Counted from the first letter of the stretch, positions 35,151 through 47,600 are shown. The stretch: 64,000 nucleotides of DNA from Choristoneura fumiferana (GCF_025370935.1 NC_133494.1:19386295-19450294), one strand, 5' to 3'. Numbers and translations: made by a program. Notes: generated from the letters alone by a model not told the origin.

Positions 35151-35730
35151 AAATGTATCGTTACAAGTCTATTAGGGTTGTGGGCATGCCCATCGTGCCC
35201 ACAACGGTGGATCCGCCCTTGGATCATGCACTTCGTAAATAATTTAATAGGTACTTTTTGTTTTCAACGTTTAAAAACCCGGACAAATGCGAGTCGGATT
35301 CGCGCACGAAGGCTTCCGTACCATCTATATAACATTCATTAGACATTAGCGAAAAACGGCAATAAAAAAATTAATAAATTAAAATAATTAAATATCCGAA
35401 GAGCCGAAGAGGAGATGGAGGGACGACTTGGATGCCTATAATGTGGGATGGCGGGAGCTCGCCTTTGATAGGCAGGAGTGGAGCAAGAGAGGAGAGGCCT
35501 TTGCCCAGCAGTGGGAACAAAAATAGGCTAATAAAAAAAAAAATTTATTTTATTCTGTTTTAGTATTTGTCGTTATAGCGGCCACAGATACATAATCTAT
35601 GAAAAGTTCAACTGTCTAACTATCGCGGTTGTTACTTCTTGAGATACAACCTGATGATAGACAGACGGACGGACAGCGAAGTCCAAATAGGGTTTCCGTT
35701 TTTACCTTTAGGTACGGAACACTAAAAACG
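35150..35730. repeat. Dispersed repeat with nested LINE tail, copy B
   Basis: Counterpart of 560-1140: 'ccggacaaatgcgagtcgga' near 35279, RTE tail at about 35360-35545 and 'gacagacggacggacagcga' near 35658. Confidence 0.6.
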
Positions 35731-35988
35731 TTATTTACACTAATAATGGAGTTGTAGCCTTATTGTAGCTGTAGCCGATGTTGTAGCCTTAATTAAATTT
35801 GATGAAAACGTGGGTAGTTGTGCATTGGTATTATATTATAGTTTCGGTGGGTAGTTGTGCCAACAGAGCGATGGCGCGCAGTGCGCGTGTTGCAGCACCC
35901 GCCTATTCGCGTTGGTCGGACAACTTGGCTTTATGACGTGAGTTATCCGGATTTGTTTCATTTAATATGGTGGTCTCACGGTAGTTTC

Positions 35989-36290
35989 TATTGGAATGTT
36001 TTAGCTCTGTATAAAAACGACTTATCAATCATTGTGATGTCACATGACAGCTGTCAATGTTTTTTGACTTTTTGCATCTTGTTATTGGACGTCCTTCCGT
36101 CCGCCCTCTTGCGCTCTGACTCTCGCAACTCTCGCATCGTGTTATTGTATTGTCATAAAACTTAATCTGTTTGTATATGGTTAATCCTTATAATATTATT
36201 AAACAGCAAGTTCATCTTTTTGATCTCCGTGATTTTATTTGCTGCCGCCACATCTTCTTTCGTTCCCTGGATCCACGTACTCTTGTAATA
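35989..36290 (+). repeat. Copia 5' LTR
   Basis: 302 bp, starts TATTGGAATG and ends CTTGTAATA, close to the TGTTGGAAT start of Drosophila copia. TATAAAA at 36009-36015 is the likely promoter. Preceded by target duplication gtttc (35984-35988). Differs from the 3' LTR by one substitution and three single-base indels, so the insertion is young. The block A empty site is 1399-1403. Confidence 0.95.
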
Positions 36291-39200
36291 GGTTATATGG
36301 CCCAGACCTCGCGGTCAGAGAAGAAAGAAGCCCGCACTCATACACGAAGGATCGTCATCAATCATGGATGAAAATGGTGAGCACATTTCTAATAATTCCA
36401 ACACGAACGTGCAAAATTCCAACACGAACGTGCAAAATTCCAACACGAACGTGCAAAATTCCAACCCTAGTGGTGTGACTAGTATGGTGTATGGCGGTGT
36501 GCAGATTGATCGATTGGATGGCGTGTCTAACTTTACTTCTTGGAAATTCCAAATGAGGATGGCATTAACTTTGGAAGGCTTGTGGCCCTGTATCGATGGT
36601 ACTGTGGATGATGCGGCACGTGACCAACGTGCTTTGGCACGCATCTGTTTGGGTGTAAAGCCGTGCTGTTTCCAGTATGTGCGTGACGCGAAAACTAGTA
36701 AGGAGGCTTGGTTAAAACTCAGTACCGTTTTCGAGGACAAAGGACTTTACCGACGAGTCCTATTGTTACGTCAGCTTCACCGAGTGGATTTCAGCAGCTA
36801 TACCTCCATGACTAACTACATTGAGGCAGTTATGAATCTCGTTCATCAATTAGAAAGTATTGGGAAAACAGTGGATGACGAGGAAGTGGCTGAATTATTG
36901 CTTAGTAGCTTACCGCAAGATTATGATGCTTTAGTTTCTAACCTAGAAACAGCGTGTATGGCGAAGAAGTTGTCAAGTGAACTAGTTAGGACAAGATTGT
37001 TGCAAGAGGAGTTGAGGAAAGCTTCTTTGTGTGAAAATGTTCCTGTAGCTGGATCAGCATTTGTATCGAGAGACGGTTCCAAACGCTCGATTATATGCAA
37101 TTACTGCAAGCGCCCCGGACACATTTCGGCCAAATGTTATCGCCGGAAGAGGGACAGCAAGAACAAAGAAAATAAAACGTCTACTTTCTTCGCTCCTGCC
37201 TTCTTGGCACATGACCAAGGATGGTATATTGACAGTGGTGCTTCTACCCATATGTGTAACAATAAGGACTTATTTCATAAATTGAATAAATGTAACAGTC
37301 ATCATAAAATTACTATAGCAAATGACACCCAACTCCAGTGTGAGGGTGTGGGTGAAATAGAATTGAACACAGCGGTAAGAAAAATTAATGATGTATATTT
37401 TGTTCCTAAGCTATCAGCGAATTTACTGTCTGTTAGTAAATTGGTACAGATGGGGCTCACAGTTACTTTTAACAGAGAGGGTTGTTTTATCTTTAGAGAG
37501 TGCAGGGTGCTAGGTCAGCCTGTTGCTTCAGCCACTAATAATAGAGGTATTTACAAATTAGATCAGAATAGTGAATGTAATTTTTCGCATCAGGTACATT
37601 CTACGCTCCTGTGTCCTAGACAAGAGCAACAGAATGTCACAGATGCAGCTGTGCCAAAATTGCCTATTGAAATATGGCACAAAAGGCTAGGTCATCTTAA
37701 TTTCAATGATATGAAAGTTTTGCAGAATGGAGCTGCTCATGGTGTTTGCTTTCAGAATGACAATCAGCAGCAGCTACGCGAGTGTGTGGCGTGCTTTGAG
37801 GGGAAGATGTCAGCGAAGCCGTATCCAGTGGGCAAGGCTAGGCGAGCCACGCAGCCTTTACAGCTCATCCATTCTGACGTGTGCGGACCCATGCCAGAGG
37901 CCAGCTGGGGGGAGGCGAAAAGTTTTGTTACCTTCACTGATGACTTTACAAGAAAATCTTTTGGATACCTGATCAAGAATAAAACTGAGGTAATGTCATG
38001 TTTTATTACATTTAAAAAGATGGTTGAGAAGCAGCTGGGCTTACCTATCAAAGTGTTACGTTCAGATAATGGGGGAGAGTACTGTAATGCCAAATTTGAA
38101 CAGTACCTAAAAGATGAAGGTATAATTCACCAAACTTCGGTTGTTTTATTGTGCTCAACAGAACGCTGTCTCGGAACGTTTAAACCGAACGCTTGTTGAG
38201 AAGGCGAGATGTATGTTGCAGGAGGCAGGTCTCAGTAAGAGATATTGGGGTGAGGCTATAATGACTGCTATTTACATAAAAAATAGATGCCCAACTTCAG
38301 CTTTAGCAGGACTAACTCCGGAGGAGAAGTGGACCGGGTCAAAGCCAGACCTTAGTCATCTCCATGTCTTTGGCTGCATCGCATACTCTCTCGTGCCTGA
38401 GCAACGACGCCGTAAGTTTGACGCGAAAAGTAAGATGTACATTTTCGTTGGCTACAGTGAGACGTCTAAAGGTTTTAGGCTCATGAACCCCAGTAATCCA
38501 GACAGGTCCTAGTTTCGAGGAACGTAGCTTTTATAGAGAATAAATATTTTAAAAATGTGAGAGATGTCAATCATTTTAATTTAAATGACAGTCATAATTT
38601 AGTATTTTATGAGTCTATTTGTGATAATGACATCAGTGATATTAATTCTAGGTTGAATAATATCAATAATGTAGGTTCTTCTGAATGCGCCAAGCTGGAT
38701 TCTAGTCTAGTGTTGAACCGAATCTTAGCGGCGGTTGCGTGCTGGATTCTAGTCTTAGTATTGAACAGAATCTTAGTAGTAATTGTGAGCTGAATTCTAG
38801 TTCTGGTAATGAGCTGAACTCGAATAGTTCTAGTCATACTTTAGAGCCGAATTCTAGTCCATTGGGTCAGGGATCGCCCAATTTAATTAAGGAGACCACT
38901 AATAATGATTTGTCTGTGATTTCAGATTCTGGAGAGGACTACTGCACAGGCAGTGAGAATGAGGCCGGCTCCGCCTGGTCGCCGCAGAGCGCGGGTTCGC
39001 ATCATGTGTGCGTGACCTCCCCTGCTGGCTCGTTAGAGAAAGAGGACGCGTCACTTGGTACGTCAGCTGTTGACGCTCGTCCAGTCCGTAGTAGTCGCGG
39101 TAAACTACCACAGAGGTATGATGATTTTGATGTAGATTTTTCCCTTGCGGCGCAAAATTTTTTATTGGAGGAGCCGCTTACATTTGAGGAAGCTATGTCG

Positions 39201-40144
39201 AGTCAAAATGCGCAGCAATGGCAAACTGCTATGCAATCCGAATATATAAATAAATTGCTTTCGAAATTTGGCATGCAAAATTGTAAGTCTGTGGCTACAC
39301 CTATGCCTGTAAATTGTAAGTTATGTTTTTCTGAAGGTGAAAATTTATGTGATGAAAAATACAATTATAGGCAGTTGATAGGATGTCTTATGTACTTGTC
39401 AGTCTGTACAAGACCCGATATTCCTATGCATGTAGCCAGTTAAGCCAGTATAATAACAGTTTTAGTAAATCTCATTGGCTCGCAGCAAAGAGAATATTGC
39501 GGTATTTAGCAGCAACAATTAATTATTGTTTATGTTATATAAAAGTGATAAATTGTGTTTGACAGCATATACCGATGCCGATTGGGCCAATGATCCCGTT
39601 GATCGTAGATCATATACTGGGTTTGTTATAAAGCTGGGAATAATGTCATTAATTGGGAGTCACGAAAGCAACGGTGCGTAGCTCTATCTTCTACTGAGGC
39701 GGAATACTTGGCAATCGGAGACGTATGTAAAGATTTGAGCTTTCTTAAAAATTTCTTAGCAGAGATTATAGTTAACAATTTGATATGATTGTATTAATGA
39801 TAATCAAAGTGCGCAAAGAATCCTAGAGCTCAAAGAATATTGTCACAAACGTACAAAACATATAGATGTGAGATATCACTATGTTAAAGATCTAATTAAA
39901 GATAATGTCATTTCTGTTAAGTATATGCCTACTGATAAGATGTTAGCTGACATATTGACCAAACCCCTTGGCTCTGTGAAACATAGAGACTTTATGAATG
40001 CAATGAATATTGTTAACATTTAATAGTTCTTTTGGTTGCATGTGTTCATTAATAGTTTGGATTGTAGTCATGTCTCTTTATACAGTTGATTTTGCACATT
40101 GTATTCTTGTGTGGTAGAGTCGTTTTTGAGACATAGAGGGGAAG
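36291..40144 (+). pseudogene. Ty1/copia gag-pol, disabled (RT core deleted)
   Basis: The primer site GGTTATATGGCCCAGACC (36291-36308) matches the internal tRNA-iMet site used by copia. The reading frame opens at 36364 with a three-fold 21-bp repeat (codons for NTNVQNS, about 36400-36462). Domains: gag, CCHC knuckle CNYCKRPGHISAKC (37096-37137), protease DSGAST (from about 37231), GAG-pre-integrase, and integrase with DD-E-like HSDVCGP and RSDNGGEY. A frame break near 38150 and another near 38510 follow. At 39240-39250 MQSEY runs straight into INKLLSKFGM, so the reverse transcriptase core with its catalytic Tyr-x-Asp-Asp is absent. RNase H (DADWA, STEAEYLA) is present in several frames, and the pol end is at 40021. 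The polypurine tract 'agaggggaag' precedes the 3' LTR. It can move only with help, if at all. Confidence 0.92.
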
Positions 40145-40443
40145 TATTGGAATGTTTTAGCTCTGTATAAAAACGACTTATCAATCATTGTGATGTCACA
40201 TGACAGCTGTCAATGTTTTTTGACTTTTTGCATCTTGTTATTGGACGTCCTTCCGTCCGCCTCTTGCGCTCTGACTCTCGCAACTCTCGCATCGTGTTAT
40301 TGTATTGTCATAAAACTTAATCTTTTGTATATGGTTAATCCTTATAACATTATTAAACAGCAAGTTCATCTTTTTGATCTCCGTGATTTTATTTGCTGCC
40401 GCCACATCTTCTTTCGTTCCTGGATCCACGTACTCTTGTAATA
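40145..40443 (+). repeat. Copia 3' LTR
   Basis: 299 bp, TATTGGAATG to CTTGTAATA, followed by target duplication gtttc (40444-40448). Near-identical to the 5' LTR. Confidence 0.95.
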
Positions 40444-40814
40444 GTTTCGTGTTCAAAGGAGCCTTAAAGTAACTTAATCCGGGACGGTTGGTCCTGCTCG
40501 CGGCTTCCGAATCACCCTGTGTCAATTCTACCTAATTCATACATTTATTTATTTTTAATTCATAAAAAAGTTTCACAGCATTACAGTTTCACCAAAGCAC
40601 TGTGAAGTTTATATACGGTTTTACACAAGTAATACATTATGGAACAAACACAATAAAAGTAATTACAAATATAATAAATAAACATAAGATAATAATTATA
40701 TTAAAAGCAATAATCATTATTATTGAAATCGTTTAAATACTGTAAACTAGTCAAAGATAATCACTGTTAAAATGTACTAAACCCCCTTGCAAAAAAATAG
40801 GACTCCTATGGTTT

Positions 40815-41040
40815 ACGTGGCAGCACGGAATGCTGAGGACCTGGGTTCGATTCCCAGCGCTGGTCTCTTTCTGGTTTTTCTGTGCATCCATGTCTCAGTT
40901 TGTATTTTCGGTACTAACTAAGCAAAAAACACGATTATTTTTTTAAATAATGAAGGTATTCGAAAATAAATGCAATCAACTCACTTAAAATTAAAAAATA
41001 TTTATGGAGTGTCTGAAGTTTTCAGTTATTTAATTAACAC
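40815..41040 (+). mobile_element. SINE family 3 in block B
   Basis: 'cgtggcagcacggaatgctg', B-box-like 'gggttcgattcccagcgctg', then 'ctggtttttctgtgcatcca' and 'ttcggtactaactaagcaaa'. Orthologous to 58255-58490 in block C and absent from block A. Confidence 0.75.
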
Positions 41041-41670
41041 CATGTATATGTATAGGTAGTCAACTTTAGGGTGGTAGGGAGGGAGAGATAATAGGGTACT
41101 TCTGGTTATCCTAGAACCCACAAACTTGAAATTTGATATTAAGTTACAGGATCTCCAACAAGAACAGTGTCAAAATCTTATTTTTTTATCACAGTTTTTG
41201 TCGGTAACCATCCACAATGCGTACATTTTGCTAAGGAGAAGGGCTCTGCTAACACTGGTATTCATAGATACCTATAAGATACATCCCAACCTACAAATTT
41301 GTATGAAACCCTCAGTGCACGAGTCCGACTCCCACTTGGGCGATTATTATTGTAAGAATTAGGTGTGTAGGTTTTGTGTAAAATGAACAGAAAATGGTAA
41401 ATAAAAAATGCTAAAAATAAAACGTATTAGCTAGTAAGGAAGAATTTAATACAACAAATAAATATCTTACATTACTAAGTAGGTACCTTCAAACGCAAAC
41501 TTACTTCTTTGGAAATAGCATAGAATACTGACAGGATCACTAAATCTTAATCTACGGCAAGAACCTAAACTACAAATTTAATCTCAAGTCATTCTGACCA
41601 CATCTTCATAAACTTTACCTAACTATATTTAAAGCTGTAACAAAACAAGTCTAGGTATATAACCTCAAAA

Positions 41671-42903
41671 TCACTGCACTTTAAGTTCATTATCGACTAC
41701 TGCCTCACCTTGCTGCTTGTCGAAGTATCCATTCTTCAAATAAAAGAACAGCGACGACGGAATTTCGTTAACCTCCTCGTTCAACGTTTTCGGTATGCCA
41801 ATGGTGATGTCCGAACACGCTCTGAACTCTTCCTGTTTCCCGCAACCTAAGCCTGTGGTTCCATTGCTGCAGATTCCCCAGTTGTTGCCAGCACGGTATC
41901 TCCATTGAAGAACGCAGTTTTCGCAGACAAGGCCGGCTGGGAGTTTATAATTGACGTTGTAAGTAGTGCTTCCGAGGGTTGGGTAGTATTTCGTCTCGCC
42001 GTTTTCGAGTTGGAGCACGTGCTGGTCGAAGCAAGCCTGGTCGTTGTTGGTCGGGTCTGGGCACAGTTTGAACTCCCAGTAGCCGAGGTGGGAGGCTGTG
42101 AGCTGCGTGGTGGTGGCGATCGTGGCGCCTGGCAGGTATTCCGCGGTGATGACACCAAGGCCGTAAGTGCCGCCTAGCTCGTTGGGACGAGGCTCGGGGA
42201 TGTTGTACGCGTCACCGCAAATTCCACATCTGGAATTAGATTTTGCGTTAGTTCAAAACTACACCAAATTAGTTAAGTAGGTACTAAGTAGGAACTTACA
42301 GAGCTAGAGGCTAATAGCTCTAGGAAATTAGCGAAGTCCCTATCTTATGGGAATTTGGAAAAACCCGTCCGTTTTTTGAGTAACTTTAATTTTCTTTTAC
42401 TCGCTTTTCAGTGTAGGTACGTATCTTTTACAATAGCTTAATTTCAACTGCTCATATTATTATGTATATGGAACTCAAAAATAGCCGGTCAAATCTTGAT
42501 CAAATTTAAATGAGACCACAAACAGAATCACATTAAGCTTTCAAATAAAAAAGACTCATCAAAGTCAGTTCACCTAGAAAAAAATTCTGATGTACCCTCA
42601 GATCAAATAAAAAGTACTTTTTATTTGATCTGAGTAAATTAAAAAAAACCGTCGATTTGAATTCCTTTCTTAAAATCGGTTAAAAACGAATGGGTTTATT
42701 GGATCTTATGGGTACTCACTTGCCCCCGTTGCTCTCCCATTGCGTGGAGAACCCCCCACAGTTCAAACCATCGTCATCGTAGTTGGGCGGTGTCGCGAAG
42801 TTCAAGCGCCACGCCGAGGCCCGCGAGGCCGGCTGCGTGACCCGCCCGTGGCCCACCACCGCCGACACCACGGCTGCCAGCACCAGGATACTGCGGGAAC
42901 CAT
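41671..42903 (-). CDS. AA15 lytic polysaccharide monooxygenase, copy B
   Basis: Same two-exon structure as copy A: 42720-42903 and 41671-42229. Mature HGRVTQPASR, TASHLGYWEF and all cysteines are kept. Differs from copy A by Phe to Tyr in GTFGLG, Arg to Leu in YPTRGS and Thr to Ala in KLPTGL. One base is missing in the A-run just after the start codon (42895-42899), so the ATG at 42901-42903 is out of frame. The next in-frame ATG upstream (42911-42913) sits before the splice acceptor and would give MLPDGSRSIL only if that intron is not removed. A homopolymer consensus error is the simplest explanation; otherwise the copy has a damaged start. Catalytic residues are intact. Confidence 0.88.
42597..42634. 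repeat. 38-bp perfect palindrome, block B only
   Basis: CTCAGATCAAATAAAAAGT followed by its exact complement, in the LPMO B intron. Copy A has only 'gtaccctaaatt' here and copy C a different short sequence. Confidence 0.9.
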
Positions 42904-43652
42904 CTGGAAGCATATTGTAAAGGTTAAACTATACCTATTAAGGATTGTTTCACCACTCATTAATAAATTTTATGGGACAGATAAATGTGATGCGGCTCTG
43001 TTTATTCGGACAAAAAAAAAAAAGAGAACGCATATCACAGATAGGTATCTGTCCATACTTGTACATAAAATTTAACAATTAATGATGTAACAGGCCCTAA
43101 GACTCCCAGGTATAACCTATACTTAGTATTGCAACTACCCCGCTTCACCTAGGTTTTTTCGACAGAATGCTTCAAAATAATTCCATGTTGTATTTAAACC
43201 GTTCGCTATAGGTTGTTCAAATCCGAGTTTCTTTAATTATGACAGCTGCACTTCTTTCTTACAGTTTCCACAGCTAAGTAAATAAGTATGTTATTATTAT
43301 TATTCCCTCAATGGCGCCTTAAGGCTTGGGCCAATGTAATAAGTATGGGCCATGGGAAAGTGCGTGCTCGACCAATCATTCATCTAAGGATATACTTAAT
43401 AAAATAGTACCTACCTACAATGACGTAGTAAATTTAAATAAGTAGATTAATCAGTCATGATTTCATATGCTTAATACTTAATTTATAATTTATATTGTGA
43501 TACCCAGTGCCATACTATTAAAATTTACAATTTTCTGAAGAGTTTTCTGTTTATTACTTAATTAGATGTAAGAAACTTGAAATGTTATAATATTGCAACG
43601 CCCTTACAGAATTATACTTTAACATGTACTTGTGCAATTTCATAAATAAATA

Positions 43653-43708
43653 AAGCTTGAAATTTGATAGGTATACATACATATGTATACCTATCAAATT
43701 TCAAGCTT
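43653..43708. repeat. 56-bp palindrome, block B only
   Basis: Arms of 26 bp (AAGCTTGAAATTTGATAGGT... and complement) around ACAT. Copy A at about 4563-4610 has only the right arm plus a short 'agctacatatgtatg' left side, so B gained an inverted copy of adjacent sequence. Confidence 0.9.
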
Positions 43709-43842
43709 CCGATCACTAGAAGTGGATCAAATAACTTTCACGATTAAACAAACAAATGTACGAGGTGAAGTTAAATAAAAGCTTGTAAAAATAAACTTGA
43801 CACAGAAAAACAAATACCTTTCAAAGGGTTAGCAGAACTTAC

Positions 43843-43987
43843 GGAGCACAAACCAAACGCAAAGCGATTAAAAAAATAAATTAAAAAGTTAATCAGGCAA
43901 TAGAATTGTTTTTTACGCCGCTGAATTAACTCAGCATGGAAAGGAAAGTGAAGACTGAAGATCGTAGCAATTTCCCTCCAATTTATA
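43843..43987 (-). promoter_or_regulatory. LPMO copy B core promoter and 5' UTR exon
   Basis: TATAAAT at 43981-43987, initiator TCAGT with A at 43956 (31 bases apart, as in copy A), and predicted leader exon 43956-43843 ending at a GTAAGT donor. Confidence 0.6.
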
Positions 43988-44199
43988 TTGCACTGTATCA
44001 CTGATTGTTATCTATATCTTTAATTTCAAAGATATGAAACTAATCAAAACAATTACCGGCATTTCTGAAATGTTTAACTTCATAATAAATAGTAGATAAG
44101 GTGACCTATATAGTTTTAATTTATGCGATGCGCTGAGCCTTGGTGTGGTTTGCATTACGATACGGAAATAGATCTACTTTTTATTAGACGATCTAAGTA

Positions 44200-44911
44200 A
44201 TAAGTCATTAGACTTGATTGTTCGGAATAATCCTTCCTCTTTTTGAAGGCTTAAATATTTAGGTGACATTTATTTCGCTTTGTACCAATGGCTTATCTGC
44301 ATTTCTGTACAAATGTAAAGTATGTTTGTCTTGTAAACTATGCAGAACGCCACTTGACAATTAAATTGAAAATTAAGTGGCTTTTAACCTAAAACAGTTT
44401 TCCTTCTATACGAGTACCTATCATATCTATCATTTTTTTGCGACATATGTACCTACCTAATTACTTGTTGGTTTTCTCAAAAAGTGACAAAGTTTGCAGG
44501 AAATTGTAAGAAACATCAGACAAAAATTCTTACATTAAAAATTTCTCCGTCCGTTTTTTTTCAATTCGTCAATATTATGCTTTGTTTTATCGAATACCTA
44601 GGTAAATAACTAAAAGTTTTATCAAAGTTCATAGAAAGCGAAGTAGAAAAATATAATACGAAATCTATATTTAGTTACCTACCTTTTTTTTATTAATTTA
44701 ACGTTATAATTTCACACACACTACTCTAACACTGCGAAAGCAAATGCATAATTATGTTCAAGTTAACTTGATATTTATAGTAAAATATGAGGAAATCAAA
44801 TTCTTAAAAAAATTACATATACATGATGACAATTGGAAAGGGATTATTCAAAAAATGCCTCATGGGTTTCCTACCGCCACACAATACGTTTGAGTTGCAT
44901 ATTCACAAAAA
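44200..44911. other. Upstream intergenic sequence of LPMO B
   Basis: No gene or clear repeat. Much of it (44210-44340, 44660-44910) aligns with 61125-61300 and 61470-61700 of block C, with the middle part replaced in C by the 61320-61440 repeat. Confidence 0.6.
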
Positions 44912-45548
44912 AACCGGCCAAGAGCGTGTCGGACACGCCCGAAATAGGGTTCCGTAGCCATTACGAAAAAATTAAGTAATATTTTTCCAAGGCTGTATTT
45001 GGTACGGAATATTCCAAGTTTAGGTATATTTTATACCTTAGGCTGCAATTTACTCTTAAATTGCTAATAATTCTCAAGAAAAGTGAACCGTTATAGTTTT
45101 CCTTGTAATTTTGATACACTTACTAAACATCCTGAATTTTTTCAAATTTTTCCACCCACCGGTTTAGATTTTAGAGGGGGGTCGCTCGATTTAATTGCAA
45201 AAAGTTGAATATTTTGCAAACAAATCACTGAATCGGAAAATCGTTTTAGCAACCCCCTAATGGTTTTAAAAGACCTATCCAACGATACTCCACACTACAA
45301 GGTTGGATGAGAAAAAAAAACATCCCCACTTTACGTCTATGGGAGGTACTCTAAAAAATTTTTTTTTTCAATTTTTTATTGTCATACCATTTTGTCGGCA
45401 TAGTTTACATATATATCCGTGCAAAATTACAGATTTCTAGCATTGATAGTCCCTGAGCAAAGCCGCGGACGGACGGACAGACAGACAGACAGACATGGCG
45501 AAACTATAAGCGTTCCGTTTTTGCTATTTTGGCTACGGAACCCTAAAA
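44912..45548 (+). repeat. Full-length 'accggccaagagcgtgtcgg' repeat
   Basis: Starts 'accggccaagagcgtgtcgg' with 'gggttccgtagccatta' and ends '(GGAC)n(AGAC)n' with 'ttttggctacggaaccctaa', about 635 bp, so the ends are partly mirrored. Truncated or inverted relatives: 7425-7650, 47925-48390 (minus), 61705-61785, 62350-62490. Class uncertain; no ORF. Confidence 0.7.
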
Positions 45549-45734
45549 AACCGGCCAAGTGCGAGGCCGTCTCGCACATGAAGGATTCCGTACCAATGTA
45601 TAGGTAATTGCCATTATTGTTAATGAGCATAAACGTCGAAATAACCACGTTTCTTGTACGTAGCAAGTGTAAGTTCTGGAATACTAAGTACTTAATTAAA
45701 AATACGTGACATGATGTGACAATGTCGGGGTCAT

Positions 45735-46215
45735 GAACTCTCAAACATATGATCGTCGTCGGCCAGAGAGTCCACTGTTGAACGAAGGCCTCCCCTTAGA
45801 ACGCGCGCCCCACAATGAACAACTCGCCACTTGCATCCACTATTGCCCGCAACTGCAGGTGGTAGGACCTTGTGCAATTTAAGGTCCGCCCGGATTGCTA
45901 CCACCATCTTGCTCGCTAATCCTGCCGTGAAGCAGCAGTGCACTGTTGTGTTTCGGCGTGGAGAGTAAGACAGCCGGTGAAATTACTGGCACTTGAGGTA
46001 TCCCATCTTAGGCCTCTAGGTTGGCAACGCATCTGCAATACCCCTGGTGTTGCAGATGTTTATGGGCGGTGGTTGATCTCTTCAGGAGACCCACTTGCTC
46101 GTAAAAATAAACTCCCGCGATGTCGTCAGTCCACCTTGTGGGAGGCCTGCCCACGCTTCGTCTCCCGGATCGTGGTCGCCACTCGGAAGCTTTCTCTCCC
46201 AAAGGGTAGCTTTTC
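45735..46215. mobile_element. Nested LINEs: RTE fragment (-) split by LINE tail (+)
   Basis: On the minus strand 46200-46110 reads SEWRPRSGRRSVGRPPTRWT, the RTE C-terminus, and 45850-45735 reads on through a GEAFVQQWTL-like stretch and tail. Between them 45855-46107 is the plus-strand tail ('cctctaggttggcaacgcat', 'tgttgcagatgtttatgggc'). The insertion therefore came after the RTE copy. The same nest is at 62700-64000. Confidence 0.75.
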
Positions 46216-46219
46216 TTCG

Positions 46220-47255
46220 ATAAATAAAGAAATAAAAGCCTATAATTAAAGAATTAGTTATACAGAAAATAAATAAAAAGCAGGAATGTTATTATTAGTA
46301 AATAGTAATTGAACCGCACACATGCAGTGAGTAGTAGGTATTCTTTCATTTTGGTAAATACCGATTGTATTCGACGTAAGTATGAGTAGGTAAGTACGTT
46401 GTAATCTTTTGTTATGCATTTGGGTTTTCCTTTCTGGTAAAAGCCCTGGCCATTTTACATAAAAAAACTCATTTTCTCAAACATCCAAGGAAATGTCGTC
46501 CTTATCTTCGTGATTATAGAACGCCAAGTACGTCATTGTATAGCACTTATTGAAGATTCGTTCTATTTTAAAATTAAAGGATTATAATGGAATTTCATAG
46601 AACATTGCCGGCCAAGGCCAGCAAAGAGATTGTCTTTTGTTTCAGTGGGTTTTATTTCTTTTATTGCCACAAAAAACACTACACATATGTAACAAGTACA
46701 CACAAGCAATTAACAATGGCTCAGACTCAGCACTAGCTGCTAGCAAAAATCTCGCACCGCTGATTTTCAGCTCGCGCCCATCCCACAGCATGAAAAAATG
46801 TTCTAGCGGTAAGGCATTAAGAAAGCCTGTAAAAATACATCGAACAACGCATAATAGATGGTTATCCGCAGTCGGAATAAAACAAGTTCTGTTCTAAAGT
46901 ACAACAATAGAATCTGTCATTTTCTACAATTTAAGACACCCTATCGTGCACACTTGATTATATATGTCCCTGTTGTTGCTATGATCTAAAAGAATCAAAA
47001 AGAATAATAGTCACATCACAAGCCTTAGCAACCCGTGTTATATTAGTAGCTGGAAGTGTCTACAGTCAGATTCATTGAATTTGAGTTTTACGCGTTTTGG
47101 TTACGGAACTGTAAAAATCGAAATGATGGACAAAATTTAGACAATACGGACTCAGAATCGACTCGATTCAGTTTTCCGTTTTCTTGAAGAGACACAATGG
47201 TGGATCTGAAGTTTCCGATCTAGGTAAGTAAGTATAGGCCTATAATCCATACCAA
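46220..47255. other. Unassigned sequence
   Basis: No gene or repeat I can name. An 86-codon open frame at 46637-46897 (plus) lacks domain or composition support. Confidence 0.5.
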
Positions 47256-47600
47256 TATTATACCTAAATGCGAAAGTGTGTGTATGTTTGTTCGTCTTTC
47301 ACGTCGGAACGGAGCGACGGATCGACGTGATTTTTGGCATAGAGATATGGGCCAGAGAGTGATATAGGCTACTTCTTATCCCGGAAAGTGCACAGTTCCC
47401 GAGGGAACAGCGCGCGATAACAACTCTACGCGGGCAAAAGCTAGTAAGTAATAATACTATTACTAATATTATTAGGTAAGTACACTGGGCGTGTGAACTA
47501 CGGCCCAAGCCCTCTTATTCTGATAGAAGGCCTGTGCCCTGCGGTGGGACGTATATAGACCGAGATGATTGATAGTCCAATCCGGAAGGATGATAATCCT
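47255..47600 (+). repeat. 'gcgaaagtgtgtgtatgttt' repeat and LINE tail
   Basis: 47255-47455: 'cggagcgacggatcgacgtg', 'tggcatagagatatgggcc', 'ataggctacttcttatcccg'. An inverted copy is at 54225-54420. 47500-47580 has a LINE 3' tail ('gcctgtgccctgcggtggga'). Confidence 0.7.

Larger units (their letters stand above)
34591..46220. repeat. Duplicated block B
   Basis: Left part (34591-44197) pairs with 1-5109. Right part (about 40820-46220) pairs with 58262-64000 in the same orientation, covering SINE, LPMO gene, upstream region and nested LINEs. B resembles A up to about 40812 and shares the SINE at 40815-41040 with C. Confidence 0.85.

Noticed and set aside
36315..36740. 141-codon minus-strand frame over the Copia gag start
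   Set aside because: Antisense shadow of the gag frame, driven by the 21-bp repeat.
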